A stretch of DNA of 64,000 nt from Ustulina deusta (taxonomy: Eukaryota; Ascomycota; Sordariomycetes; Xylariales; Xylariaceae): the NCBI GenBank assembly GCA_023159155.1, contig JAJNNX010000004.1:62001-126000 (forward strand), written 5' to 3'. Position 1 is the stretch's first letter; every line of letters begins with the position of its first letter. The position numbers and the translations under genes were made by a program. Positions 47,322 to 58,986 of this stretch are shown piece after piece. A model generated the notes under the pieces. That model saw only the letters and a list, made by a program, of their open reading frames with translations. It did not search any database and was not told the origin of the DNA.

Positions 47322-50300
47322 CTACTTTTTTTTAAAACTAAAAGTTTAAATATAGTTTTAATTTAAAATTACTAATAATGTTAAGTTTATATAGTTTTTT
47401 TATATTATATTGCTTTATTATTATTTTTATAATTATTTATAAATTTATTAGCTACTATTATATATATTTATTTTTATAATTTTATAAAAAGTTTAAAAGT
47501 TTTTTTATAAATTTTATAGAATTAGTTAAGCTTAATTAATATTTTTTAAAAATTTTAAACTATATATTAGGTATTATTAGAATTATAGTTTTTCTAAATA
47601 ACCGAATATTATAGCTTTTTATTTTTTATATATATTTTTAATTATTTAATTTGCTTAATTTCAAATTTTGCTTTACTATTAATATTTTTAACTAAAAATA
47701 ATAATTAGATTTATTAAAATAAAAAATTATTGCTTGCTTTTTATAATTAGTTAATATAAAACAAGTTCTTTATTTTATAAAAATCAAACAAATCAAAAAT
47801 ATAACTAAATTTTTGTTTTTTTTAAATTTTAAAAAGTCTAACTAACTAAAAATCTAATTTAATAATTAATACTTATATTACAAATTTTTTTTTTTAAAAA
47901 AACCCCTTATTTTTTATTTTAAAATTTATTAAATATTTTTTTTATTAGCTTATAGCTTATATTGTTTTTATATAAAAGTTGCTATATTGTATATTATTTT
48001 TTAAATATTTTAAGTTTAATAAACTAGTTTAAATGCTTGCTATTTAGTATTAAAATTTATAATAGTTTTACTAATATTTACTATTAAAAAGTTTTATATT
48101 TTAATTCCTATTATTATTTTTAATAATAATATATTAATTAATAAATACTATAAAAAATTATACGCAAAATCTAAAACAAAAAAATAAATATTTTAATTAT
48201 TTTAATATTTATTAATATAAAAATAGAATTATTAATCTAATTCTTAATTAGTTAATTTTACTACTTTTTAAATCTAAAAGTAATAAATATTACTAAAGTA
48301 GTGCTTAATACTTATAAAACTATTAATTATTGCTATAAACTTAAAAATAAACAGTCCTATATTATTTAATATTTATACGTTTAATATACTAAAAAATTTA
48401 TATAAACTTCTATAGTATTATATAATTAATAATTATATAATATTTATTTTTTTGCTAAATAAAATTATAATGAAATAGCTAAACTTATTTATAAACACTT
48501 ATATATAGTTATAATTTTATTAGTTAAATAGCATATTTTTATTATTTATTATTATATATTGCTATATTATAGCTAATATAAATAATAAATAAAAAAAGCT
48601 AAAAGTTTTGTTTTATAATATTTTATTTTTTTTATAATTATATTTTAAATAAAACTAATAATATTTTCATTTTAATATTTTAATTATTTTATACTAATTT
48701 TAGTATATAATAATTAAAAATATATAAACTTTTTAAATTAAAGCTATATAAAAAAAAATAGTCCTATTTTAAGTAATTTTAAGTATGTATAGCTTTTTGT
48801 TTTTATTTTTTAGATCTTATAGCTAGTTTTTTTATTTAATTAGATCTACTAGGTTAGTTTTTTTAGAAAATATTAAATAAAAAGTCTATAGTTGATATAG
48901 GACTTAATATTTTATTAAGCAGAACTAATACTATTATTCTTTTTTTAGCTTTTTTAACTTTAATTATAAAAAGCTTAGCTATTTTTTTTAATAAAGCATT
49001 AGCTACTATATTTTTTTATTTTAGTTAATATTAAAAAATAATATTAAAATTTAATAAAAAATTAGCTTAGTATACTTATTATATTAATAAAATCTATTTA
49101 TTTAAAAAATATAATAAAGCTTAATAATTAATTACTATAAAAAACTTAGTTTTAAAAAACTTTAAACAATAATATTTTAAAATCTATACTATTACTAAAA
49201 GTTTATAGTTTTAAATTAAGTAAGCTTGCTTAATTAGTATTATTATTTTAAAAAAATACTTTATAAGTTTTTAAGTTATATTTTTTTATTACTACTAGAT
49301 AATCTTTTTTATTATATTATATAAAATATTTATTTTTATTTGTATTAGTTAGCTAGGTTTAAAAAAAGCTAAAACAAATATTTTATATACTAGTAGTTTT
49401 ATATATTCGAAAGTTTATTTTTATTTTAGTCCTATTACAAATAGCTTATTTTTTTTTAGTAGTTAATTTAAAAAAGTAGCAATTTTATTAGTATAATAAA
49501 TAAATATACAAACATAATTATAAAGCCTAAAAAATAACCAGATTAATTTAATATTTTTAAGATTATTAAAATCTTAATTTAAAATTGCTTAAATTTTTAT
49601 AGAATTAATTCTAATGTTTACTTTAGCTTTTATAATTATTCTTAAATCATTAATAATAAATATATTAAAATAAAACTTCCTAATATTTTTTTAATATCTG
49701 GCTTAATATAAATAATAAATTATTTTTTATAATAAATCTAGTACTATTTTTTAGTTTTAAAATAAATTAAAATATTATTTATATAAACACTTGCAAATTT
49801 ATTTAAAAGTTCTTAAATTTATATATTAATAAAAGCTTGCTACTAAACAGGTTTTATTTTTAACCTAAATAATAAAACTTTTTATTAAAATACTTTTTTA
49901 TAAATTTAAAAAAATAATAATAATATAATTTTATAATTAATAATAATTAACAAAAAATAAATAAAATAATAAAACTAAAAAGTTTAAAATTAATATTTTT
50001 AAATATGCTTTTTATTATTAAATTATAATTATTTTTTAAAAATACTAAAATAAGCGTAGCAAAAAATTAATGTTTTATTTTTTTTATTTATTAAAAATTT
50101 TTTATTAAAACTAATATAAAATTACAAGCTTATATAGCTTTAATATTTTTTAATATATTTTTAAATATATTATTTATTTTAAGTTATTTTAGCTCTAGTT
50201 TAAAATTTTTTTTTTTAAGTTTTAAATTTCTTTTTTTTTTAAATATTAGTTTATTTAAAATATTTATAAAAAAGTTTAATATAAAATTTTTTTTTTTTTT

Positions 50301-50457
50301 ATAAAAATTTTTTTTTTAAAATTGTTTAATAATAAAAAGCTAGCTATATTTAAGAACTAAAGTTGTTTTAATTATTTAAAAACTAAAAATAAATTTAAAA
50401 TATTTGAAATTAAGTTTTTTATAAGTTATTAGTTTTTTAATAATATAAAAATTAAAA

Positions 50458-50643
50458 GTTTTATTAATACTATAAACAAAAATTTTAAATTAAAAAAAAG
50501 TCAGAGTTTATAAAATAAATAAATATAGATTTTATGTATATAGCTATAGAGTTATAGGTTGGTCTATGTATAGACTTCTTATTTTATTGCTATATAAGCC
50601 TAGAGTCCTTGCTAGTCTTGCTAAAATTGTACTAATTATTATA
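50458..50643 (+). repeat. LTR2, 5'-truncated copy (~186 bp)
   Basis: It aligns with LTR1/LTR3 from TATTAATACTATAAACAAA to ACTAATTATTATA. The first ~35 bp of the LTR are missing: internal sequence (AATATAAAAATTAAAAG) runs straight into it. The segment CTAGAGTCCTTGCTAGTCTT keeps more C/G than the other copies. Confidence 0.72.
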
Positions 50644-51774
50644 TAATTTATATTTTTATTATAATTTAGCTAATTAATACTTCTAAGCTAAATTATTAAA
50701 TATAAAAATAAACTTATTAATATTTTTTTTAGCTTTATATATATAAACTTAAAATATTTTATAAGTAATAACTATTTAATTAAAGTTATAATAAACTATT
50801 GATAAAACTTCGATTATTTTAGTAATATTATTAAATAATTTTTTAGTTAAATAAAAATATATTTTTATTAATTTTTAATATTTTTTTTTAATTAGCTTAT
50901 AATATATTAAAATTAACTATTTTTAGTTTAAAAAATAATAATATTTTTATTTAACTTTTTTGCTAATTTATAAACCTAGTTATTAAATAAAGCTTTATTT
51001 TTTATAAATTTATTAAAATTAATTTTTTATGCTTTAGTTTTTTTAGTATAAATAAAATTTAAAGCATTAAAAAATAAATTAATAAAATAAAAAACAAACA
51101 AAGTAATATAATTAAAAAGTTTAAAATTAGTACTTTTAAATATATTTTTTACTATTAAATTATAGTTATTTTTTAAAAATATTAAAATAAATATAATAAA
51201 AAATTAATTTTTTATTTTTTTTATTTATTAAAAAAGTTCTATTAAAATTAATATAAAATTATAAACTTATATAGCTCTAATATTTTTTAATATATTTTTA
51301 GATATATTATTTATTTTAAGTTGTTTTAGTTTTAATTTAAATTTTGCTTTTTTAAATTTTAACTTTTTATTTTGTTTAGATTTTTTTTTAAATATTAGTT
51401 TATTTAAAATCTTTATAAAAAAGTTTAATATAAAATTTTTCTTTTTTTTTATAAATTTTTTTTTTAAATTATTTAATAGTAATAAGCTAGCTATACTTAG
51501 GAGCTAAAATTATTTTAATTGTTTAAAAACTAAAAATAGATTTAAAATATTTAAAGTTAAATTTTTTATAAATTATTAACTTTTAAATAATATAAAAATT
51601 TAAAGTTTTTTTAAAGTTATATTAAAGTTAGGTTTATATTATAAAATATATAACTTTTTATATTAAATATATAATTTAAAAAAAAAGTTTATTTATATTT
51701 TATTAATTATAACAAAATAAAAAATATATATTTATTAAATATTTATTAATAAATAATTAATAAACTTAAAGTAA

Positions 51775-52002
51775 TATTATAATTAGTTAAATAAAGTTTT
51801 TATAGCTAGTTTATTAATACTATAAACAAAAACTCTAAGCTAAAAAAAAAAAAAAAATATTAGAGTTTATAAAATAAATAAATATAGATTTTATATATAT
51901 AGCTATAAAGTTATAAGTTAGTCTATATATAGATTTCTTATTTTATTGCTATATAGGTCTAGAGTTTTTGCAAGTCTTGCTAAAACTATACTAACTATCA
52001 CA
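51775..52002 (+). repeat. LTR3 (228 bp)
   Basis: It begins TATTATAATTAGTTAAATAA, the exact C-to-T and G-to-A counterpart of the LTR1 start, and ends ACTAACTATCACA. The retained ...ATCACA end shows the original LTR terminus was TGT...ACA. Confidence 0.8.
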
Positions 52003-52673
52003 CTAACCAAGGATTATCTATAAATTAATTAAAAAAAACATGTTTATTATTTTATTTATAAATATTACTTAGTACTATAGCTATAGCGCACTTTAGTTTA
52101 TTAGCTAATTAATACTTTTAGTTTTCGGCCTACCTATTTTTGACCTACTAATTACTCTTAACTTTTAATTATTAATAATACTACTATATATCGCAATATT
52201 TATTAATCGCACGTTATTTTTAGCTTTGCTAAGTTGTTAGTTATTAATTAGTTATTTTTTTAAGCTAAAATATTATACTTACTAATAATCCCTAGGCTTA
52301 CTTATAGCAATACTAACAAGGGTCCAACTATTGTTTTTATTAGTGTCCATAAAGTGTTTAAAGCTAATCTATTTTATATAGGAAATAGGGTATATAGAGA
52401 TATATGTGGGACAATTACCGAAATAGGTTTAGGGTGATGTTTAGATATTAGAACGTGATATCTAGGAAATCGGGGCGGATCTATATGCGTAGCTATACCC
52501 TAGGTTTTTCCCGCTATTTCTTATCTTAAATTATATAATAATTTCTTTAAGCAATATAAACGGTTTAAAATAAATCGGACTTTAGCATGCTTGTAGTCAG
52601 AATTGAACTATTGATTTTTTGTTCGTTATAATTGTGGCGCTATATTATAGTGGCTTGTGTGTGTGGACCGCAG
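52003..52673. other. AT-rich transition zone
   Basis: A+T-rich DNA that becomes mixed from ~52330. There is no LTR similarity and no ORF. On the minus strand ~52590-52650 has a T-loop-like TTCAATTC within AATAGTTCAATTCTGAC and a D-arm-like TATAATATAGCGCC, possibly a decayed tRNA, but no complete cloverleaf. Confidence 0.4.
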
Positions 52674-52709
52674 TAGGAAACCGCGCAGGTTCGAATCCTG
52701 CAGCTCTTA
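52674..52709 (+). tRNA. tRNA 3'-half remnant (T arm and acceptor strand)
   Basis: GCAGG-TTCGAAT-CCTGC makes a perfect 5-bp T stem with a canonical T loop and B box (GGTTCGAATCC), followed by AGCTCTTA as a 3' acceptor strand. The matching 5' strand (AAGAGCT) is not found in the preceding ~110 bp, so the 5' half is lost. Amino-acid identity cannot be given. It ends one base before miniature element copy C. Confidence 0.5.
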
Positions 52710-52710
52710 C

Positions 52711-52808
52711 TACTGTGCCATAGTGAATTGTCTTTTTGCTATGGGTCCCGAAGGACATGGGTGCTTTACTTTATAGGGCCTATGAGTTCCATCCCCCACT
52801 CCACAGTA
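52711..52808 (+). repeat. ~100-bp miniature element, copy C
   Basis: A 98-bp complete copy from TACTGTGCCATAG to CCACTCCACAGTA. Its ends are CTGTG/CACAG inside TA. One C-to-T difference (TTTATAGGG for TTTACAGGG) from copies A and B is RIP-like. Confidence 0.75.
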
Positions 52809-54419
52809 CCTGTACTGCCTACTAGAGGTACCTACCTAGTAGTAACTGAGGACATAACTTAACTTATGTATCATTTATGGAGAGAGAAACGGTCAGCAAA
52901 ACGGTTACCTTCGAACGGCCAACAGGAGATACACAGTAAGACATCGCCTGTAGGGAGGGAGTTCCGGTTAGAGCAGTGTATACAATCAAATATCGTTATA
53001 AAGTCCAGAAGTCGGAACGTTCAAGACCAGTTTCTTGCTCAAGATAAGTGGCATATAATCCGGTTAATAGAGCAAGACCATTTTATTTCTACCACCGATT
53101 TGGTCTACGGAATCGGATTGAATCTCTGATAAAGCGGTCCGCGGTCCTAATCCGTACTGACCCAAGCCTGTTCGAATCAGAAGTCGAACTGGTATAAGCC
53201 CCAATCGGTACTTGGTCCAAGCTTGTATGCTGAGGTTCCCTCGCGCTGCCAAAGTAGGGGAATCAGCTGGGACTAGTACGGCGAGATTCTGCCATATCGT
53301 GAAATTTTATTCATTTTGCACGGGACAACAGCGCGCATAGACGTGGTGGAGTGAAAACAGGCGTGTTCAAAGTTACCCGTGATGTATCGCCCCGGGCTAC
53401 GTCGAACAGCTATGCACTTATTACATATTCCATCTCACAGATTTTCAGTTAGGTATAGAATTCTGCTTCTCCCAAATACGAAGGGTTACCAGTTTCCGAA
53501 CATAGTTAATCTCCTTCCTGCTCGCCTTCCAGACCATCTCTTCCTCTCGGTCTTGCATTGCCAAAGGTCGTCTAACCTGAGACTCGTTCCGTCTTCGGCG
53601 AAGAGCTGGTCGAGTAGGCAATGCACCACCGTCTTCCCGGCACAAGCATAGAAACATAATTTCTGCTTCGACGAGCCAGGGTTTGATGATGCTGCGTAAT
53701 GCAGCTCGTTTTGCATACAAATGATGAAGCGTTGATATGGAAGCCTCTATCCTGCTTGAGACCTACATGAACGAATTTCTCACGCAGCCCCGCGCTTTAA
53801 AAATGGCGCTCGATTATCGATTTTCATCGCTAATGGGGTCATTACTTTCTGTTAGAATGATTCAATGGGAGCTGTGGTTGTATAGTAGAATGCGATTTCA
53901 GAGCCACCAATATCCATATGTGTAATCTTCTCAGGAAGAATAACCACAGCTTAGCGATAGATTGGTTAGCCATCAGTAGAAGGAGATAGCCGGCATGGGG
54001 CGCAACATTCAAACAGGGTGTAGTTTGTGATGGACGGGGTGCGGCGTGCCCGTGCTTAAATGTGGACCAACCGGGCCGACCCGTTGATTCTCCCATGACG
54101 CTGATGACATACCTACCTACTGTATGCCTGAAATCAGATTTACCTAAGTCCCTTCAGCCATTACTCAAGGGCTTATATAGAGTTACAGATATATAAACAG
54201 CACCGGAGACTTTCAGAAACAACTTATATGACATGGTAAGAAGCGTACAGGAACGAGCAAAATAAGCCAATCATCCTAATTTGAAAATTTTGCCGACAAA
54301 TCTGGCCTAATAGCACCGTCATGGCACATGGACGAATTGCTTGCTATGCAGTACCAGTACACTCATCTTCCTTAATAACCTGAACACGCCCGGTGATCGA
54401 TCAGCATGCTTTGAATGCT
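52809..54419. other. Intergenic, possible decayed coding fragment
   Basis: No gene supported. On the minus strand, 53486-53716 encodes CAGKTVVHCLLDQLFAEDG in one frame with normal codon composition. It may be a relic of a gene, but I know no family for it and nothing continues it. CTACCTACTGTATGCC-type words lie near 54110. Confidence 0.4.
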
Positions 54420-55242
54420 TCAAATGATATAAGCCATTTTAAGTGCGTCGGCGACCTCTTGTGCAGAACCATATTCAAAATGCCAGAGCTTCTGGATGAT
54501 GTCTCGCACTGGATTATTCTCAGTTATATGAGGATACACCCTATCTAGAAGTTTCTGCTGAAGTTCCTCTACCTCGATCGAACCATATGGAATGGCCAAT
54601 TCTGTTATCTCACAGATTGCAGTGCCAAGCGCAAATAGCTCCATCGCAAGCGTGCCTTTGGTAGGAGCCTCCTCGTCTGGCCCCGGTACCCAATAACGGG
54701 GCTCATATGAAAAGAGGAGCTCAGGGTATATGCCTGGTAGACTAGATCCAGCAAAGTCGCAGAGCTTGATATGAAGATCATCAAAGACGAGAATATTTCG
54801 AGCCGAGACATCCCCCCAAATGATACCACGGTCGTGGATATGCTGTATGGTCTCCGCAAGGTCGATTGCCACTCGTATACGACGAGCTATGGTCGGGGGG
54901 TTGTTCCTTTCGATGCACTCCCGTAAGTTGCCATGCGGAGCTCTCAAGGCGTAAAGCCCAAGCCTCTTCCCCGTCCGGCATTAATTCAACGCCCATGGAC
55001 GTAATAATGCATGGGTGTGAGCCAAGAGCTTCATAGAGAGTAGCCTCACGCTTAAACCGGTTGCTTGTGTCCTCGGCAAAGACTGCGTGATCGTACATTT
55101 CGCCGTCAAGCCAAAACCCCACAGCCTTTAGGACGGACTTGGAATTACCCTTCTCTGTGTACACGATGCTGAGACCTGTCTGTCCGATTGGCTCCAGTAT
55201 GTCCCTGATGGCGTCGGCAGCTTCATGGTCGGATAGTCGCAT
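54420..55242 (-). pseudogene. Kinase-like gene of fungal WGD type, broken by a frameshift
   Basis: The first frame (55242 to ~54945) reads MRLSDHEAADAIRDILEP..., with VLKAV as a possible ATP-site Lys and GVELMPDGEEAWALRLE at its end. The second frame (~54947 to 54420) continues RAPHGNLRECIERNNPPTIA and runs to a stop at the usual C-terminus. The join needs 2 bp that are missing in CTTGAGAGCTCC; an ancestral GAGAGA run losing one GA explains it. Catalytic motifs are atypical: the HRD position reads WGDVSARN and DFG reads CDFAGSS, followed by SYEPRYWVPGP in place of a normal activation segment. This variant is common in a fungal kinase-like family whose activity is unclear. About 273 codons in total. 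It could also be a sequencing error or a real short ORF; no splice pair fits. Confidence 0.72.
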
Positions 55243-56164
55243 TTCGAGATGGGGAGATAGAATGAGATGAGTTGAGAATGGAAATGATATGAACCAATGT
55301 GAAAGAACAAAATAGATCGAGTAGAAATGGGCGAGTATACGGAGGACATAATTCTTAATGGTAAGGGGGAGACTGGGATTTGAGTCAGGCTAATAAGAGG
55401 CATGCACTTTTATAACAAAGGCGAAAATTAAAGCAGACGTAAAGAATTAACATAAATAAAAAGCGCATTTTTAATACTTGTTTCCTTCGGACATATATTT
55501 AAGCCACACTGTTCTTTACATATTGAGCTGTTGTGTATGAGTTGCTACCTATGTGTTAGGTCTCGCGAGTGATACTTGAACCCGTTGCATAATGAAAATG
55601 GTCGCGTTCCATTTGTTACGGTGTATTTACGGTAGCACGTATTTGAAGTTATACAATCAATCATGTTCATTAGGGCTCGGCTCAGTCTAAACGCAGGCTA
55701 AAAGCGGCATGCCTCATGCGAAATTCCCATTACGATTGAGGATGGTAAAACGTATCTCAAGGGTATCTATGCTACTAGTACATGTAGTATAGGTGCCTTA
55801 GGTAAGACACCATATCAACAAACACTGTACGGCTTCAAACCTACTAGTATCTACCTCACCGTTGGACCATGTTACTCATCACATCACATGCGTACAGCAC
55901 CCAGTGTAGTGGAGACGCTAATTTGCCTGTCCGTCTCTTACCATATAAGCAGTCAAGTTTGACTGCTCACCTGACACATTGCGGGATGATATTGACTAGA
56001 AACGCACATCTCTCGAGTTCTTCTCATATGTGATGCCGCTACATAAACCCAAACCCGTGCCATAAAATGTGTCTCGCATGGCATGTAACTATGCCGAGGG
56101 CAGGTCATATCTTATATTCATCCGTCGACCAGACTAGTGAAGACGGCCATAATATGCAGACAGA
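55243..56164. other. Intergenic, nothing recognised
   Basis: Non-coding, moderately AT-rich upstream region of the kinase-like gene. A short GTACATGTAGTATAGGTGCC palindrome-like stretch lies at ~55778. No RNA gene seen. Confidence 0.5.
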
Positions 56165-56783
56165 TCAAGAGGCGCCCACGCCACCTCGCAACATGCGATC
56201 TATCTGGTCTTTGCTATTCTTCTGTGAGACCTCCAAGTAGTGCAGCCTCTTCCCCAGACCCTCCACATCACCCTCCAGCTCCTTAATCTGGGCTTCCAGC
56301 TTGCCTTTCATCTCTGCAACGGGCAGCGAGATGAACCTGACGCGTAGCAGAGTTAGCCCAGCGATTCCTTCAGGTAAAAGAGTAAGAATAGAAAGTAGGA
56401 GAGCACGATGAGTGCTGCCGAAGGGCGCCTACGAGGAACAAGATAGGGAATAGAGGCAATACGTACATCTTGCCAACTCCCTCGTAGACGTTGGTGTTCG
56501 TTGGCAACGACGATATCTCGGTGCGCGTCAGTTGTGCCATGCGCATCTCACGCTGTTTGGACGCCTGCTGCGTCCGCGTAAGCGCAATCTGCTGCTTGGA
56601 GGCGAGGGCCTGCGTTTCGACCTCACGCAGGAGCTGTGTCAACCCCGAAAAATGTTAGCTCCAAAGGTCTTCATTGTATCATCTGCTTGCTCGTGGTGGA
56701 AAGCAGGATGAGGTGGGACAGCAAGGCAGCCAGTCAGCCAGTTGGTCACCCACCTTTTGGAGAGCCTCATTTGAGATAGACAT
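56165..56783 (-). CDS. pfd1: Prefoldin subunit 1
   Basis: A beta-type subunit of the hexameric prefoldin chaperone that delivers unfolded actin and tubulin to the TRiC/CCT chaperonin in the cytosol. Exons on the minus strand: 56783-56754, 56633-56467 and 56336-56165; 122 aa, the expected size. Exon 1 encodes only MSISNEALQK. Exon 2 has ALTRTQQASKQREMRMAQLT and SLPTNTNVYEGVGKM. Exon 3 starts FISLPVAEMKGKLEAQIKEL and ends in a coiled coil. Two helical arms flanking a beta-hairpin fit the fold. Introns of 120 and 130 bp (donors GTGGGT, GTACGT) are long relative to the gene. The ceramidase gene follows upstream on the same strand. Confidence 0.92.
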
Positions 56784-57302
56784 ATCTCGCACTTTGGGCT
56801 CGCAGGCAGCTCGTTATATCAACGGGTGTTCTTTTGATCGGTGGGGATATTCTTTAATATTGAGGCTCGTTGGGCGCGGGTTGACTCGGGAGTCTTGCTT
56901 CTCGTGAAGTTCAAACCAGGGTTACCTAGTACTTGCATGGGGCTACCTACGTAGCTACAGCCAGCGCTACACTGTGCGCAGACGTCTAGAATTTAATACA
57001 GTGCATAACAAAGTACCTAGGTAAATCAGCACGGTAAGAGGTACGCTTGGCTCGCATTTTGGGCCCGAGTCAGGTGGGGATGTGTGCCCATGTATGCAAC
57101 CTGTACCTTTAAGTACAGCATTGCAACCATTAGGTAGGTCGCCTTATATCGCCTACACATCTCTGTACCGATGAAGCAGCTGCGAGCTACCATTCAAGCC
57201 AATAAATGAATAGCGTTAATATATATATATATATGACGTAAGCATCTGCTCGCGCTGCAGCCTTCTAATATGGCCCACTGACGATAGATTGACTATCACC
57301 TA
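56784..57302. other. Intergenic between tandem minus-strand genes
   Basis: Promoter side of pfd1 and 3' side of the ceramidase gene. A (TA)n run of ~14 bp lies at ~57220. No gene. Confidence 0.5.
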
Positions 57303-58818
57303 CTACCGGCGCTTCTTGTCGTCTTCTCCCAACGGCAGATCGTCCACAGTTCTAACTTCAGGTAAATAGTAAACCGAGGGCCAGTATAGTCGGAATTTAT
57401 CCTCATCGCCATCCAGACACCGATGGATCCAGACACGCCACACAATGCTGCAAAAAGTTAGCTTGCCATGCGCCCTCTCCCATCTGCGAATTCGAGCCTT
57501 GGCTGACGGCCGAGGATCTCGAAGACAAGCCTGGGTATCAGACAACAACGGCTGTTAGCTGGTATTGGGAGAAACGTACTAATAATATGCTGATCAAGGC
57601 CATGCATGTTAGCCGCTGCTCGCATCACTGACATCCCGACTGACAAATTAACATACCTCCTATTCCAGTCATCAAGTGCCACCACGCATGTCCTTCTAAT
57701 AGAACAGACCACGGTAGTTGAATCTGATGCCGCCAACGACGCATTGTATCACAGTACATGTTATCCAGGTTCCAAATGAGATAACCGCCCAAGAAAATAC
57801 TCAGACCTATGATGTTGGAGTTAGTATTTGAGCACGGCATTTGGCCGGTAAAGCGGCAAGAATCTCACCAGTTGCGACCATGATCCACATCTGAGAGAGA
57901 AACGCTCGGGTACTCGGCACGGGGGAGCTGGGTGGCCTTTTATCTTCACGGGCTTTGAGAGCTGGTCGGAGAACTCTCTCCATGATCCACATGTTAGACA
58001 AGACTACGGTGGCCGTGAGGATAGCGTATGCATCTTGATCTTCATGAACGAAACGGTCAGTCTGATCTTGGGAAACAATGTGCATAGAACGCGCAGAGGG
58101 AGCTTACGAAACTGGGGATTTTTTGTTTCATAGTATCTTGCCTAGCTCGTGGTCTTGTCAGCAGACACAACCAACATTACGGCCTACTCTTACGCCATAC
58201 CGTAATGAAGTAGGCCAGGCCGATAAGGCCGACACCAAGCGCGAACGAGAAGCGAGAAGACCGCGTATAGGTGAATGTAGCATAGGCCATGAAGCACGTT
58301 GTATAGATCATGGCAAGCTCGTCAACAAGCTGCATGGGGTCTAAAGTGAGAGCGAGTTAGGAAGAAGTAGACACCAATTAGTTGGTCAGCCCTTTTCTAC
58401 GTACACTTAAGCGTGGCGTGGAATAGAGTTGAGCCGCAGCCGACGATGATGTACCCGATGAAGGTGACGAGGAAAATGGCGGGGTGGCCATATCTCACGC
58501 AGCTTTTGATCCCGCGGACTCCGAGCCATAGAAACAAGAAGTTGGTGATGGTCTAACAAGAGACGCTTGCAGTCAGAGGAGACCAGCGACACAAGGGGGG
58601 GGGGTAGGATGAGGGAGCATAAGAGGTATGGCATACATTGCAGACTTCGGCACAATAGTAGCTCATAACATAATCCTAGCACACAGAGTCAGGCGAATGC
58701 TTTGGATTGGCAGGCAAAGGGGAGTAGGGCAGACCTCTTCGCAAAAATTGAGTGTGACCGTCTTCTCCCCCCAGAAGCCTGGACGAGGCTCATGGTAGGG
58801 AAAACTAAATGCAGACAT
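57303..58818 (-). CDS. ypc1: Alkaline ceramidase (Ypc1/Ydc1 family)
   Basis: An ER membrane hydrolase that cleaves (phyto/dihydro)ceramide to a sphingoid base and fatty acid. Nine exons on the minus strand: 58818-58735, 58675-58637, 58552-58405, 58340-58201, 58141-58108, 58039-57869, 57806-57657, 57589-57580 and 57447-57303; 306 aa with all phases closing. Exon 8 is only 10 nt, yet it is needed to make GAYYYIVWRVW. Family motifs: WGEKTVTLNFCEEDYVMSYY, a GCGSTLFHATLKYPMQLVDE block with the metal-binding Ser/His and Asp, and LEGHAWWHLMTGIG with the two C-terminal His ligands. About seven membrane segments. The third donor must be GTACGT, not the nearby GTGTAC, to give LKYPMQ. Specificity between Ypc1 and Ydc1 types cannot be told. 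Confidence 0.92.
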
Positions 58819-58948
58819 TTCTACAGACAGAGGCGACGGTACCGTGTAGGGAAAGGGACAATAAGAATGTAAAGATAGTAAGAGAGTGGCACAAGACAGG
58901 GGGAGTCTTGCCTCAGCATCTACATAGACTGACGTGTCGGTTGGTAAG

Positions 58949-58986
<38 letters not shown>

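Larger units (their letters stand above)
47085..52002. mobile_element. RIP-degraded LTR retrotransposon block, three LTRs in tandem
   Basis: About 4.9 kb of nearly pure A+T between LTR1 (47085-47321) and LTR3 (51775-52002), with a third, 5'-truncated copy at 50458-50643. The internal 3' segment at ~49955-50450 is repeated at ~51085-51610. The layout is thus LTR-internal-LTR-partial internal-LTR, as produced by LTR-LTR recombination or nested insertion. No ORF survives. Differences between LTR1 and LTR3 are almost all C/T and G/A, the mark of RIP. Superfamily (Gypsy or Copia) cannot be told because the coding part is destroyed. Confidence 0.85.

Noticed and set aside
47085..52002. Mitochondrial DNA insertion or centromere
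   Set aside because: The repeated LTR units with TGT...ACA ends and transition-only differences explain the A+T; no mitochondrial gene remnants seen, and the block is too short for a regional centromere.
53379..53720. Short coding fragment on either strand
   Set aside because: CAGKTVVHCLLDQLF looks protein-like but is ~75 codons, isolated, and I cannot connect it to any family; mentioned only in the intergenic note.
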